Part shown: one piece after another, positions 34,983 to 43,107 of the stretch | How the letters are laid out: every line of letters starts with the position of its first letter | Numbering within the stretch: the stretch's first letter is position 1 | Assembly: GCA_039819165.1 (NCBI GenBank) | Contig: JBCBSM010000001.1 | Location: forward strand, 2,170,001 to 2,234,000 | Reading direction: 5' to 3' | DNA length: 64,000 nt | From: Planctomycetota bacterium | GTDB taxonomy: Bacteria > Planctomycetota > Phycisphaerae > Phycisphaerales > UBA1924 | Notes under the pieces: generated by a model | What the model was told of the DNA's origin: nothing | Databases searched by the model: none | The model's input: the letters and a program-made list of their open reading frames with translations, nothing else | Translations under genes and position numbers: made by a program

Positions 34983-35272
34983 TGGGCCCCGACGACGACA
35001 TCTGTCTGTGCTTCCGCGTGCCGCTGCGGAAGATCACCGCCTTCATCGAGCGCGAGGATCCGCCGGTGGCCTCGCTCATCTCCGAGTGCCTCGGCGCGGG
35101 CACGGGCTGCGGCTGGTGCGTGCCCGTGCTGCGGAAGTTGCACGCCCAGCACGCCGCGAGCGAGCCGATGCGCATCGAGGCCGACCCGGCGGCGTACGCC
35201 GAGGGGCGGCGTGTCTATCGCCGGGCGGACGGCGGCGATCCACCCCCCGCGGCCACGACCGAACAGACATAA
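34982..35272 (+). CDS. BFD-type [2Fe-2S] protein
   Basis: 96 residues; ATG 34982 overlaps the previous stop (TGATG). The four-cysteine pattern of bacterioferritin-associated ferredoxin is present: ICLCFRV (Cys 8, 10) and GTGCGWCVP (Cys 43, 46), with the two helices between. BFD proteins release iron from bacterioferritin, and the same fold occurs in NirB and GltB-like proteins. The last 35 residues are extra and low-complexity. No bacterioferritin is nearby. Translational coupling to a lipoprotein is curious, since this protein has no export signal. Confidence 0.85.
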   Translation: MGPDDDICLCFRVPLRKITAFIEREDPPVASLISECLGAGTGCGWCVPVLRKLHAQHAASEPMRIEADPAAYAEGRRVYRRADGGDPPPAATTEQT

Positions 35273-35589
35273 GAAGCGCCCGGAGGTCGCACCCGACGTA
35301 GCGACGGACGGCGAGGCGCTTGGCACCCCCAGATCCGGGGGCACCGAGTAGAAAAGGCGACCCGACGCCACGAGATGCCGGGTCGCCCTTGCGAGGAATG
35401 CACCCCGAGTACCGACCGGGGCAGGCCCAGCATACCGAGAAACCCGCCCGGACGCAAGCCAATCTTGCCCCGCCGCCCAAAACCGGCGATCGGCCCCGAA
35501 CGCGGAGCGATCGCCGTCACGATTTCGATGGGGCGAGCGCGAACGGCCCACGCCGGCTCGCATCGGCAGAATCGGCGCGGTCGGCGGAT
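35273..35589. other. Non-coding region with the terminator of the leftward gene
   Basis: 317 bp between the convergent BFD and TPR/alpha-CTD genes. It holds the terminator at 35352-35387 and a second short hairpin CCCCC-N6-GGGGG around 35325-35340 without a T-run, which might end the rightward transcript. Nothing else was recognised. Confidence 0.5.
35352..35387 (-). terminator. Rho-independent terminator
   Basis: On the minus strand a 9-bp stem (GGCGACCCG 35356-35364 with CGGGTCGCC 35379-35387) is followed by TTTT (35352-35355 read in reverse). It is placed about 200 nt after the stop of the TPR/alpha-CTD gene. Confidence 0.65.
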
Positions 35590-36528
35590 CTACTCGTCGA
35601 AGGACCGCAGGCTGAGGTTGATCTCGGCCAGCCGCTGCTTCACCTCGCTGAGCGACGTGGCGCCGAAGTTCTTGACGCCCATCAGCTCGGCCTCGGTACG
35701 GCTGACCAGGTCGCCCAGCGTCTGGATGCTGAGCAGCTGCAGCGCGCGGCGGGCACGCACCGACAGCGCCAGGTCGGTGACCGGCTTGTTGAGCATGGCC
35801 TCCTGGCTGGTGCCGCGGAAGCGATCGAGCGCGCTGCGGCGGCCCGAGCGGTGGCCGTCGTCCACGCCCTGGCCGAGCGCCATGCCCTTGCCGGCGAGCA
35901 TCCGCTTGATCTCGTCGAGGCTCGACTCGCCGAAGTTCTTGTAGCTCAAGAGCTCGGCCTCGGTGGTCCGCAGCAGGTCGCCCAGCGTGCGGATGTTCAT
36001 CCGCTTGAGGGCGGTGCGGGCCCGCACCGAGAGATCGAACTCGGTGACGGGCGTCTCCAGCTCGGCCCGCCGCTTGAGGTGATCGCGCTCCGAGTCGTCC
36101 TCGGGCCGCATCTCGCGGCTGGCGGCGACGTCCTTCATATACAGCCGCGCGCGGATGTGGTTGGGATCGGTGTCGAGCACCTGCCTCAGGCACCGCTCGG
36201 CCCGGGCGTACTCGGCCCGGTCCTCGTAGAGCACGGCCAGGTTGAGCAGCGCGTTGACGGGCGCGGGCATCTTCTCGCAGACCCGCTCGTAGAGCGCGAT
36301 GGCCTCGTCCTCCTCGCCCAGCAGGTCGAGCTGGTAGGCCAGGTGGAACATGGCGTCGTCGTTCTGGGGGTCGGCGTTGATCGAGGCCCGCAGCGCCTCG
36401 ATGGCCCGCTCCCGCGCGCCCGCCTCGATGTGGACGAGGGCTTCCTTGTACAGCCTGGCGCCCTCGGCGGCATCGCCGCCGGCGCCGATGACCACGTCGA
36501 GAGCGCTGTTGGACGTGCTCGATGTCAC
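35590..36528 (-). CDS. TPR protein with two RNA polymerase alpha-CTD modules
   Basis: 312 residues. GTG 36528 is preceded by GGAGG. Residues 20-135 form TPR-like helices (AMFHLAYQLDLLGEEDEAIA, VNALLNLAVLYEDRAEYARA). Two helix-hairpin-helix modules of the RNA polymerase alpha C-terminal type follow: 159-212 (DLSVRARTALKRMNIRTLGD) and 248-303 (ALSVRARRALQLLSIQTLGD). Each keeps the Arg equivalent to E. coli alpha R265, but the N268 position is Thr or Arg. The alpha N-terminal assembly domain is absent, so this is not the polymerase subunit. It may bind UP-element-like DNA or activators and recruit partners through the TPRs; that is inference. Confidence 0.87.
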   Translation of the reverse strand: MTSSTSNSALDVVIGAGGDAAEGARLYKEALVHIEAGARERAIEALRASINADPQNDDAMFHLAYQLDLLGEEDEAIALYERVCEKMPAPVNALLNLAVLYEDRAEYARAERCLRQVLDTDPNHIRARLYMKDVAASREMRPEDDSERDHLKRRAELETPVTEFDLSVRARTALKRMNIRTLGDLLRTTEAELLSYKNFGESSLDEIKRMLAGKGMALGQGVDDGHRSGRRSALDRFRGTSQEAMLNKPVTDLALSVRARRALQLLSIQTLGDLVSRTEAELMGVKNFGATSLSEVKQRLAEINLSLRSFDE

Positions 36529-36589
36529 GCAGAACCTCCGGATGGTGCTTGCAAACGCGGTGCCCGACCGCTCGATGCCAGTCGCAATG

Positions 36590-38071
36590 CTAGGCGTCGG
36601 CGGGCGGCCGGGCCTTGTCCGGGGTGGGCCCGTTGGCTCGCGGATCGGCATCCGGCGGCGGGGCCTCGGCCAGCCGCATCCGCTTCCAGGCCCCCATCCG
36701 GAAGCGGACCAGCAGCGCCAGCCCGAGCACGACGATGTAGGCGCTCGCGCCGATCCACGGGCCCAGCACGCCCCACTCGGGCTTCAGCTCGATGGCCAGG
36801 TGGCCCCCGCCGACGATGAGCGCCCACGACAGCGTGATCGTCAGGATGCTGGGCACCAGCGTGTCGCCCGCGGCCCGCAGGGCGCCGCTGATGGTCACCG
36901 CGACGGCGTCGAAGACCTGGAAGACCGCGGCCGCGATCAGGATCAGCGCACCGGTCTGGAGCAGCTCGGCGGCCTCCTCCGCGGGCGTGCCCTCGGGCAC
37001 GAACAGGCCGATGAGCTGCTCGCGGAAGATCACGAAGCACGCCGCGCAGCCGCCCATGTACGCGACGGCCAGGCCCGTGCCGAGCCAGGCCCGCTTCTCG
37101 GCCAGGTCGAGGCGGCCCATGCCGATGAGCCGCCCGACGATCGCCGTCACCGCGATGGACAGCCCCACCGTGGGCATGAACGACAGGCTCATGTACCGCA
37201 GCGCGATGTGGCCGGCGGCCTGCTGCGCTTCGCCGAAGCGGCCGCCCAGCACCACCAGCAGGTAGCCGAAGCACACCATCTCGTTGACAAACATCAACCC
37301 CGCGGGCGTGCCGACGCGGAGCAGCTCGCCGATGGGCTTGATGCGCGGCCGCCACGATGCCCGCGTCGCGAAGCTGCGGGCCCACCGCGGCCCGAGGAAC
37401 ACGACGGCGGGGAGCACCAGCTCGACCGCGCTGCCGATGACCGTGCCGATGGCCGCGCCCACCAGGCCCATCTCGGGGATGCCCAGCGGCTCGAAGCCGA
37501 AGATCAGCACGAAGTTGGCGAGGATGTTGGCGGCGTTGCCCAGCAGCGCCGCGGTCATCGGGATGACCGGGCGGTGCATGCCGAAGAAGTAGTTCGCCAC
37601 GCCCTTGCTGGCCATGGGCAGCACGGCGCCTGCCAGCAGGATGGTCGCGTACTGGGTCTCGTGGCGGATGAGCTCCTCGCTGTGGCCGAAGGCCTCGAAC
37701 ATCCGCGGGTACAGCCAGATGAGCGGCAGCATGAGCGCGGCGGCGACCACGCTGATCCAGAACTGGGCCCAGGCGTACCGCGCGCCCTTCGCGGGCGTGC
37801 CCGCCCCGAGGTTCTGCGACACGAAGCTGTTCACCACGCCCGCCATGCCGAAGATGATGGACATGGGCACCCACACGCTGAAGCCGCCGTTGCCCTGGGC
37901 GGAGACGTAGATGGGGTCCTTGCCCCACAGCGCAACCATCCACGAATCGACGAACTGCATCAGCGTGTGGCTGGTCATCTGCACGACGCTGGGCGCCGCG
38001 ATGATCAGCATGTCCACAAGCGGGTGGCGCAGGAAGGCCCGCTGCTCCCTGGGGTCGCCCGGCAACGTCAC
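36590..38071 (-). CDS. MATE-family multidrug/cation exporter
   Basis: 493 residues with about 12 transmembrane helices. The MATE family exports drugs or organic cations against Na+ or H+. The first half has PLVDMLIIAAPSVVQMTSHT and MQFVDSWMVALWG in the place of the usual VDTIMVGRLG; the second repeats with LLRVGTPAGLMFVNEM. SFVSQNLGAG corresponds to the conserved inter-helix loop. GTG 38071 overlaps the pdxA stop (GTGA), so the pair is translationally coupled. The C-terminus is a Pro/Asp-rich tail. Subfamily (NorM, DinF or other) is not clear. Confidence 0.9.
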   Translation of the reverse strand: MTLPGDPREQRAFLRHPLVDMLIIAAPSVVQMTSHTLMQFVDSWMVALWGKDPIYVSAQGNGGFSVWVPMSIIFGMAGVVNSFVSQNLGAGTPAKGARYAWAQFWISVVAAALMLPLIWLYPRMFEAFGHSEELIRHETQYATILLAGAVLPMASKGVANYFFGMHRPVIPMTAALLGNAANILANFVLIFGFEPLGIPEMGLVGAAIGTVIGSAVELVLPAVVFLGPRWARSFATRASWRPRIKPIGELLRVGTPAGLMFVNEMVCFGYLLVVLGGRFGEAQQAAGHIALRYMSLSFMPTVGLSIAVTAIVGRLIGMGRLDLAEKRAWLGTGLAVAYMGGCAACFVIFREQLIGLFVPEGTPAEEAAELLQTGALILIAAAVFQVFDAVAVTISGALRAAGDTLVPSILTITLSWALIVGGGHLAIELKPEWGVLGPWIGASAYIVVLGLALLVRFRMGAWKRMRLAEAPPPDADPRANGPTPDKARPPADA

Positions 38072-39072
38072 GCCGCACCACCCCTCGCGAGCGCGACCGC
38101 CAGCCGCAACGCCGCCACCATGGAACCGCAGTCGGCGACGCCGGTGCCCGCGATGCCGAAAGCAGTGCCGTGGTCCGGGCTGGTGCGGGGCGCGGGCAGT
38201 CCCAGCGTGGTGTTGACCGCCGACTCGAAGGCCACCAGCTTGAGCGGCGCGAGTGCCTGGTCGTGGTACATCGCGACGACCATGTCGAAGCGAGACGACG
38301 GGTCGGTCCGCCGCGCGTCGCGGAAGATGGTGTCGCCCGGCAGCGGGCCCTCGACGCACAGGCCGGCGGCCCTCGCGCGCTCGACCGCCGGCGCGATGAC
38401 CCGCTGGTCCTCGAAGCCGAGTGCGCCGGCCTCGCCCGCGTGGGGGTTGACGCCCGCCACGCCTAGCCGCGGCCGCGCGATGCCGAGCGTGCGGCAGAGT
38501 TCGGCCGACAGCTCGATCACGTCGACGATGCGATCGGTGGTCAGCGCGCCGGCGACCTCCCGCAGCGGCACGTGCGCCGTGGCCAGCGACACCAGCAGCG
38601 GCTCGCTCACGAACGCCATCGCGTGCCGCCGCGCTCCCATCCGCTCGGCCAGCAGCTCGGTGTGGCCCGTGTGGTCCCGCAGGCCGGCGGCGAACCAGGC
38701 CTCCTTGCTGATGGGCCCGGTGCAGATCGCGTTGGCCCTCGCCGGGTGGCCCTCGGGCAGCCGCGTCGCGTCGATGGCGGCCAGCACGGCGGCGTGGCTG
38801 ATGGCGCCGCCCCGCGGGCCGGGCGCCGCCTCGAAGGGCGCCCCGTCGTCGGCGTGCGCATCGCACACGGTGACGTCAGCCCGAGGATCGACGTCGCCCG
38901 CGTCGCGCACCACGGGCCACGCGTGCTCGCCCATCGCCCGGGATGGCCCGTACACGACGCTGCGGGCGCCATCGGTGGCACCGGCCTCGAGGGCGCCGCG
39001 CAGCACCTCGGGCCCGATCCCGCCCGGATCGCCCATCGAAATCGCGATCACGGGCCGCCGTTCGTGCGTCAT
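38068..39072 (-). CDS. pdxA: 4-hydroxythreonine-4-phosphate dehydrogenase
   Basis: 334 residues. PdxA acts in the DXP-dependent route to pyridoxal phosphate. Motifs in order are ISMGDPGGIGPEV, CTGPISKEAW, HTGHTELLAERMG (metal His), VAGVNPHAGEAGALG, GPLPGDTIF, YHDQALAPLK (metal His) and TSPDHGTAFGIAG. ATG 39072 has TACCAT 9 nt upstream and no clear Shine-Dalgarno. The PdxA2 subfamily, with other substrates, cannot be excluded. The following gene, a MATE exporter, has no known connection. Confidence 0.95.
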   Translation of the reverse strand: MTHERRPVIAISMGDPGGIGPEVLRGALEAGATDGARSVVYGPSRAMGEHAWPVVRDAGDVDPRADVTVCDAHADDGAPFEAAPGPRGGAISHAAVLAAIDATRLPEGHPARANAICTGPISKEAWFAAGLRDHTGHTELLAERMGARRHAMAFVSEPLLVSLATAHVPLREVAGALTTDRIVDVIELSAELCRTLGIARPRLGVAGVNPHAGEAGALGFEDQRVIAPAVERARAAGLCVEGPLPGDTIFRDARRTDPSSRFDMVVAMYHDQALAPLKLVAFESAVNTTLGLPAPRTSPDHGTAFGIAGTGVADCGSMVAALRLAVALARGGAA

Positions 39073-39123
39073 GAGCCGGGGATGGTATCTCCGCGCGCCG
39101 CCGGGGCCGGCGGCCGCAAGCCC

Positions 39124-39129
39124 TAGAGT
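39124..39129 (+). promoter_or_regulatory. TAGAGT -10-like element
   Basis: TAGAGT ends 5 nt before ATG 39135 with no Shine-Dalgarno. It supports that start rather than the next in-frame ATG (39150). Confidence 0.5.
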
Positions 39130-39134
39130 CGCCG

Positions 39135-40928
39135 ATGAATGCACGCTCCATGCGCGTAGACGACCCGCGTCGATCCCGAGCGGCCCTGCTGCTGGTGGCG
39201 ATCGTCTCGGCCCTGGTCCTGCCCGGTTGCAGCGGCAACGGCGAGGGCGAGGGCGACCAAGCAGCCGATACGGCCGCCGACAGCGCCGCCGGCGATTCCA
39301 CCGAGCCAACGCCGGGCCCCCAGCCGCAGGACGCGCCGCGGGAGCCGACCGTTGCCGATGCCCCGCCATCGGACGATGCCCCGGAGCCGCCCCCGTCCGA
39401 ACCGACGACCGAGCCCGCTCCGGAACCAGAAGTACAACCCGAGCCCGCGGCGTCGGAGCCTGATGCACCCGAGCCCTTTACCCAGCTGGGCATCGAGGAC
39501 CTGGTCGTCGGCGATGGCGAGCTCGTCGAGCCCGGCGCGACGGTCACCATCCACTACCGCGGCACGCTGGCCAGCGACGGCTCGGAGTTCGACTCCAGCT
39601 ATTCGCGCGGCCAGCCCGCCACGTTCCCGCTAAGCAGCCTCATCGCGGGCTGGCAGGAGGGCATCCCGGGGATGCGCGTGGGCGGCACGCGGCGGCTCGA
39701 GATCCCGTGGGCGAAGGCCTACGGCGCCTCCGGCCGGCCGCCGACGATCCCGCCGATGGCCGACCTGATCTTCCAGGTCGAGGTGCTCGGCGTCGAGAAC
39801 CCGCCCAAGCCGCCGCAGCTGGCCACCGAGTTCGAGGGCGAGCCGGTCGACCTGGGCGACGGCCTAGTCATCCGCGACATCGCCGTCGGCTCGGGCGACA
39901 CCGCCATCGAGCCGGGCGCACCGATGGTGCTGCTGCACTTCGTGGGCGCGGTGGCCGACACGGGCGAGATCTACGAGTGGAGCCGCCGCACGGGGCAGCC
40001 CGTGACGCTGCGGCTGGCCAACACCCTGCCGGCCTTCGAGCGGGGCGTCGTGGGCATGAAGGCCGGCGGCGTGCGACGCATCGAGGCCCCCGCCGCGCTG
40101 GCCTTCGGCGACGCCGAGCGGCGCCCGCCGGGCGTGCCCGCCGGCGCCGATCTGGTCTTCGAGGTCGAGGTGCTCAGCTTCCGCAACGCCCGCAAGCTCG
40201 CCGCCGAGTGGCTCCGCGAGGAGGACCTGGGCGAGGGCCTCGTCCGCCGCGTCGTGCGCGAGGGCGACGCCGGCGGGGCGGTCCTGCCCGACGACGCCTC
40301 CATCACGATCCACCTGATCGGCGAGCTGCAGGACGGCACCCGGATCGACTCGACCTACGACGCGGGCCAGCCCATCACCATCCCGCTGGGCAAGGCCGTC
40401 GAGGGCTGGAAGCGGGCGCTGCCGGGCATGCGGCCCGGCGGCGTCATCCAGATCGTGATGCCCCCGGAGCTGGGGTTCGGCAGCGAGGGCAGTCCGCCGC
40501 TGGTGCCGCCCGACGCCACGCTCGTCTACGAGATCGAGCTGATCAACTGGAAGCCCGTCCGCACCTGGTCGACCACCTTCGCGAGCGAACCTGAGGTCGT
40601 CGCCGAGGGCATCACCATCCGCGACGTGCTCGCCGGCACGGGGGATCTGGCCGAAGAGGGCCGGACCGCCGTGGTGCACTACCTCGCGCAGCTCGAGGAC
40701 GGCACGCAGGTGGCCGACACCTTCTCGGTCAACCAGCTCCAGGTCGTGCCGCTCGTCGTGGAGGAGCCGCTGCCGGGCCTCCGCCGCGCCCTCATCGGCA
40801 TGCGCGTCGGCGGGGTCCGCCGCGTGGAACTGACCGCCGACCAAGCCTTCGGCGACGCCGGCAACGAGCCGCTCGTCCCGCCGGGCAGCGCGATGGTCTT
40901 CGAGGTCGAGCTCATCGGCCTGCAATAG
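39135..40928 (+). CDS. Lipoprotein with four tandem FKBP-type domains
   Basis: 597 residues. Lipobox LPGC (Cys 32), then a Pro/Glu/Asp-rich linker of about 80 residues, then four FKBP domains: about 117-222, 236-350, 355-478 and 490-597. Domain 1 keeps the prolyl-isomerase pocket (HYRGTL, EFDSSY, IAGWQEGIPGM, YGASG). Domain 3 keeps the Trp (VEGWKRALPGM). In domains 2 and 4 the pocket Trp is Phe (AFERGVVGM) or Leu (GLRRALIGM), so they are probably structural or chaperone-like. It would be membrane-anchored and periplasmic, acting on exported proteins. A single-domain FKBP gene follows 64 nt later. Confidence 0.9.
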   Translation: MNARSMRVDDPRRSRAALLLVAIVSALVLPGCSGNGEGEGDQAADTAADSAAGDSTEPTPGPQPQDAPREPTVADAPPSDDAPEPPPSEPTTEPAPEPEVQPEPAASEPDAPEPFTQLGIEDLVVGDGELVEPGATVTIHYRGTLASDGSEFDSSYSRGQPATFPLSSLIAGWQEGIPGMRVGGTRRLEIPWAKAYGASGRPPTIPPMADLIFQVEVLGVENPPKPPQLATEFEGEPVDLGDGLVIRDIAVGSGDTAIEPGAPMVLLHFVGAVADTGEIYEWSRRTGQPVTLRLANTLPAFERGVVGMKAGGVRRIEAPAALAFGDAERRPPGVPAGADLVFEVEVLSFRNARKLAAEWLREEDLGEGLVRRVVREGDAGGAVLPDDASITIHLIGELQDGTRIDSTYDAGQPITIPLGKAVEGWKRALPGMRPGGVIQIVMPPELGFGSEGSPPLVPPDATLVYEIELINWKPVRTWSTTFASEPEVVAEGITIRDVLAGTGDLAEEGRTAVVHYLAQLEDGTQVADTFSVNQLQVVPLVVEEPLPGLRRALIGMRVGGVRRVELTADQAFGDAGNEPLVPPGSAMVFEVELIGLQ

Positions 40929-40992
40929 CGGGGCCAGACACCGGCGGCACGCGAAACCACACACAACGCACACCCGCGAAAGGAATGCACAC

Positions 40993-41334
40993 ATGGGCGA
41001 GCGCATCGAGATGACCGGCGGCGTCGTGGCCGAGGAGATCCAGGTTGGCGACGGCACCGAGTGCCCGCCGGGCGCCACCGTCAAGGTCCACTACACCGGC
41101 ACGCTCGAGGACGGCACCAAGTTCGACAGCAGCCACGATCGCGGCGAGCCCGTCGAGTTCCCGCTGGGGCGGCTGATCCAGGGCTGGCAGGTGGGCATCC
41201 CGGGCATGAAGGTCGGCGGCACCCGCCGGCTCGAGATCCCCTGGTCCATGGGCTACGGCGAGCGAGGCTCGCCCCCGAGCATCCCGCCGCGGGCGAACCT
41301 CATCTTCGACATCGAGCTGCTCGACGTGGATTGA
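40993..41334 (+). CDS. FKBP-type peptidyl-prolyl isomerase
   Basis: 113 residues, one FKBP domain with the active-site residues kept: VHYTGTLEDGTKFDSS, LIQGWQVGIPGMKVGG, SMGYGERGSPPSIPP and LIFDIELLDV. ATG 40993 is preceded by AAAGGA. No signal peptide, so it should be cytoplasmic, unlike the upstream four-domain lipoprotein. The two are probably one transcript. Its domain resembles the first domain of the lipoprotein most, which suggests a shared origin. Confidence 0.93.
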   Translation: MGERIEMTGGVVAEEIQVGDGTECPPGATVKVHYTGTLEDGTKFDSSHDRGEPVEFPLGRLIQGWQVGIPGMKVGGTRRLEIPWSMGYGERGSPPSIPPRANLIFDIELLDVD

Positions 41335-41359
41335 CCGACAGGGTCAGTGACCGGGCGAC

Positions 41360-42307
41360 CTAGAGCGCGCCGTTGACCTCCGGGGCCGACATCCGCTCGG
41401 CCATGTGCTTCGTGTCCTCGGCGTTGGTCGTCACGAGGTAGTGCACGAAGTCGCCCCGCCGCCAGCCGACGACGGTCTCGGACTCGTCGCCCACGCGGAA
41501 GGCCTTGCCCTCGGCGAAGCGCTCGTCGTCGCAGTGCTGCACGTAGAGGCTCACCTCGACCTTCTCGCCCTGGGCGTTGAAGGCTTCGTAGAGCAGGTGG
41601 ACCGAGGGGCCGTCGCCCGGCACGCCGCAGCGGCCGGCGCCGATGAGCCGCGCGTCGCCGCCCAGCAGGTGGGTCGTCGAGAGATCGGCGCCCAGCCAAT
41701 CCCGGAAGGCCGCGGGTACCTGCGCGAGGTCGCGCTCGGTGAACTTCTCGATCATGTCGGGCGCCATGCGGCACCGCGAATGCTCGTCGGTCATGAAGCT
41801 GGCCAGCTGCAGGCCCGAGGGTGGCCCGCCGGCCGAGCCCGTGCCGAATTGCTGGAAGGCGATCACCGCGGTGACGACGAGAAGCACCGCCGCCGCCAGT
41901 GCCAGTGCACGGCCGACGAACGGGACGCGCTGCCGCAGCACGATGGGCTGCGGCGGATCGTCGTGCGCCTCGCCTGGATAGTGATCGTCCGCAGGCGTCG
42001 CGGACCGCACGTCGGAATGGGAATCCGATACGGGCTTGGCTCCATCGAGCGGCGTCGACGCGAGCAGCGCCGCCACGCGATCGCGGGTCGCCTGCGGGCA
42101 CGGGGGCCCGTCCATCACGCGCGCCACGGCCGAGCGGAGCCGGCGCTCGTCTTCGACGAGATCGAGCACCTCGGGCCGCTCGGCGACCAGGGCATCGAGC
42201 CGGGCCTGCTCGTCGGCGAGCAGCTCGCCGTCGGCCGACCCGCGGATCAGGCGGGCGAGTTCGGCCTCGCCCAGGCCTCCAGGATTGCCACCACCAACGT
42301 CCGACAT
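41360..42307 (-). CDS. Putative anti-sigma factor, single transmembrane
   Basis: 315 residues from ATG 42307. The cytoplasmic N-terminus (about 1-75) is helical (ELARLIRGSADGELLADEQA) and resembles anti-sigma domains but has no HxxxCxxC zinc motif. One transmembrane helix is at about 132-152 (ALALAAAVLLVVTAVIAFQQ). The outer domain has three Cys (SRCRMAP, GRCGVPG, QHCDDERF) that could form a disulfide or bind a ligand. It lies 111 nt downstream of the ECF sigma gene on the same strand, the usual partner arrangement. The signal it senses is unknown. Confidence 0.78.
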   Translation of the reverse strand: MSDVGGGNPGGLGEAELARLIRGSADGELLADEQARLDALVAERPEVLDLVEDERRLRSAVARVMDGPPCPQATRDRVAALLASTPLDGAKPVSDSHSDVRSATPADDHYPGEAHDDPPQPIVLRQRVPFVGRALALAAAVLLVVTAVIAFQQFGTGSAGGPPSGLQLASFMTDEHSRCRMAPDMIEKFTERDLAQVPAAFRDWLGADLSTTHLLGGDARLIGAGRCGVPGDGPSVHLLYEAFNAQGEKVEVSLYVQHCDDERFAEGKAFRVGDESETVVGWRRGDFVHYLVTTNAEDTKHMAERMSAPEVNGAL

Positions 42308-42418
42308 TGCCACCAACTCCGATTGCCAGGAGACGATCGAGCAGAGAACCCCGCGATGTTGCACCCGACGGGCCCCTCGGACCCCGATACGGGACCCGCG
42401 GCCGGCGTCGCTACACGC

Positions 42419-43012
42419 CTAACCCCGGTCCTCGCCGTTTTCATCCGAAGAAAGGCGATCCAATCCGAGTCTTTCTACCGTGGCGGCATCCGCCATCAGG
42501 GCGTCCGCCAGCAGCCGCCGGGCGCGGTGCAGCCGCGACATGACCGTCCCGATCGGCACTTCCAGAACCTCGGCGATCTCGCGGTACTTCAGCCCCTCGA
42601 CGCCCCACAGCAGCAGGATCTCGCGGAACTCGGGCTTCAGCTCGGTGACCGCCTCCTTGAGCGAGTCGTCGACCTGGTCCCAGTCGAAGTGGGCCCGATC
42701 CCACGCGGGCATCGCCTCGCCCGGGCCGGTCTCGCCGTCGCTCTCCTCGAAGAACTCGCCCACGGGCGTCGGGCGGCGGCCCTCCCGCTTGAGGTCCGAA
42801 TAAAACGCGTTGTGGGCGATCGTGAAGAGCCAGGCCCGCATGCCCCCGCCCCGCTCTTCGAAGGACTTCCACGTCTCGCTCTTGAGGGCGCGGAGGTAGA
42901 CCTCCTGCACGAGCTCGTCGGCCCGGTCCGGGCTGCGCGTCAGGTGGTACGCCAGCCGGTAGACCGCATCGATGTGCTCTACCGCGCTCGCTTCGAACTC
43001 TGCTCGATCCAT
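42419..43012 (-). CDS. ECF-type RNA polymerase sigma factor
   Basis: 197 residues. Region 2 (AVYRLAYHLTRSPDRADELV, VYLRALKSETW, MRAWLFTIAHNAFYSDLKR) and region 4 (LKPEFREILLLWGVEGLKYR, IGTVMSRLHRARRLLADAL) are both present and nothing else, as in sigma-E/RpoE-like ECF factors. ATG 43012 is used; GGGTGG lies just upstream. The acidic linker between regions is long (about 40 residues). The downstream membrane protein is the probable anti-sigma factor. The target promoters cannot be predicted here. It is divergent from fpg. Confidence 0.92.
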   Translation of the reverse strand: MDRAEFEASAVEHIDAVYRLAYHLTRSPDRADELVQEVYLRALKSETWKSFEERGGGMRAWLFTIAHNAFYSDLKREGRRPTPVGEFFEESDGETGPGEAMPAWDRAHFDWDQVDDSLKEAVTELKPEFREILLLWGVEGLKYREIAEVLEVPIGTVMSRLHRARRLLADALMADAATVERLGLDRLSSDENGEDRG

Positions 43013-43096
43013 GGCACCACCCTGACGACCGCCGACGTGCACCGCCCCCGAGCAGGGTACTCCGCGGCGTGCGGCGACGCCCGATCGGCCGGCCGA

Positions 43097-43102
43097 TAGC
43101 CT
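43097..43102 (+). promoter_or_regulatory. TAGCCT -10-like element of fpg
   Basis: TAGCCT ends 5 nt before GTG 43108. Fpg must begin Met-Pro-Glu, so this start is fixed by biochemistry, and it independently supports the leaderless pattern. Confidence 0.55.
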
Positions 43103-43107
43103 CGCGG

